Source of the DNA: Myxococcales bacterium
GTDB lineage: Bacteria > Myxococcota_A > Polyangia > Fen-1088
Direction: 5' to 3'
Assembly: GCA_003170035.1 (NCBI GenBank)
Contig: PMZX01000405.1
Span: 20,082-25,272 of the forward strand
Length of the DNA stretch: 5,191 nt
Shown here: positions 5,175 to 5,191 of the stretch, in pieces
Position numbering within the stretch: position 1 is the first letter of the stretch
How the letters are laid out: the number at the start of each line of letters is the position of its first letter
Translations under genes and position numbers: made by a program
The notes under the pieces: generated by a model
Seen by the model: the letters and a program-made list of their open reading frames with translations, nothing else
Databases searched by the model: none
What the model was told of the DNA's origin: nothing

Positions 5175-5191
5175 CCCACCCCACCCACCCC
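5175..5191 (-). other. single-base-loop G-quadruplex motif at the window edge
   Basis: The plus strand ends with C-runs of 3, 4, 3 and 4 bases separated by single A residues. On the minus strand this is four G-runs with one-T loops, the pattern known to form the most stable quadruplexes. It is non-coding in this window and may continue beyond the edge. Confidence 0.65.

Noticed and set aside
4489..5184. 231-codon minus-strand open frame opposite the lipoprotein 3' half
   Set aside because: No motif, composition typical of an antisense shadow, and it runs through the terminator-like hairpins.
1..5191. CRISPR array, tRNA/rRNA genes, insertion sequence ends or transposase
   Set aside because: No regularly spaced repeats, no cloverleaf-like segment and no transposase motif seen on either strand by eye.

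Overview
The window is GC-rich, gene-dense bacterial chromosome. It holds five protein genes and no recognisable mobile element, CRISPR array, tRNA or rRNA. The gene content suggests a Gram-negative, pilus-bearing bacterium of the Myxococcota / former Deltaproteobacteria type. The main reasons are the PilT subtype, the long proline-tailed TPR lipoprotein, the dual-receiver regulator and the high GC. This placement is an inference from sequence style, not from a search.

Layout. On the minus strand, the 5' part of alaS (alanyl-tRNA synthetase, first 218 codons) runs off the left edge. A complete pilT-type gene (type IV pilus retraction ATPase) lies 46 bp upstream of it on the same strand, so the two may be co-transcribed. 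A 93-bp gap separates pilT from a divergent plus-strand gene for a protein with two response-regulator receiver domains and a helical C-terminus. That gene ends tail-to-tail with a minus-strand hypoxanthine phosphoribosyltransferase gene (hpt); the two coding ends overlap by 17 bp. Divergent from hpt is a plus-strand gene for a predicted outer-membrane or periplasmic TPR lipoprotein. The last ~140 bp are non-coding, with GC-rich hairpins (probable terminator), a short tandem repeat and a C-rich tract that is a G-quadruplex motif on the minus strand.

How the genes relate. AlaS and Hpt are housekeeping enzymes (translation and purine salvage). PilT, the dual-receiver protein and the TPR lipoprotein would fit envelope or motility functions. 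A regulatory link between the dual-receiver protein and PilT is only suggested by their head-to-head arrangement.

I see no obviously new multi-gene system. The points most worth a second look are: the dual-receiver protein, whose second domain has Lys where the phosphorylated Asp should be; the unusual PilT C-terminal half; the conserved-looking non-TPR module in the lipoprotein; start-site ambiguities in three genes; and two similar G-quadruplex motifs on the same strand about 200 bp apart.
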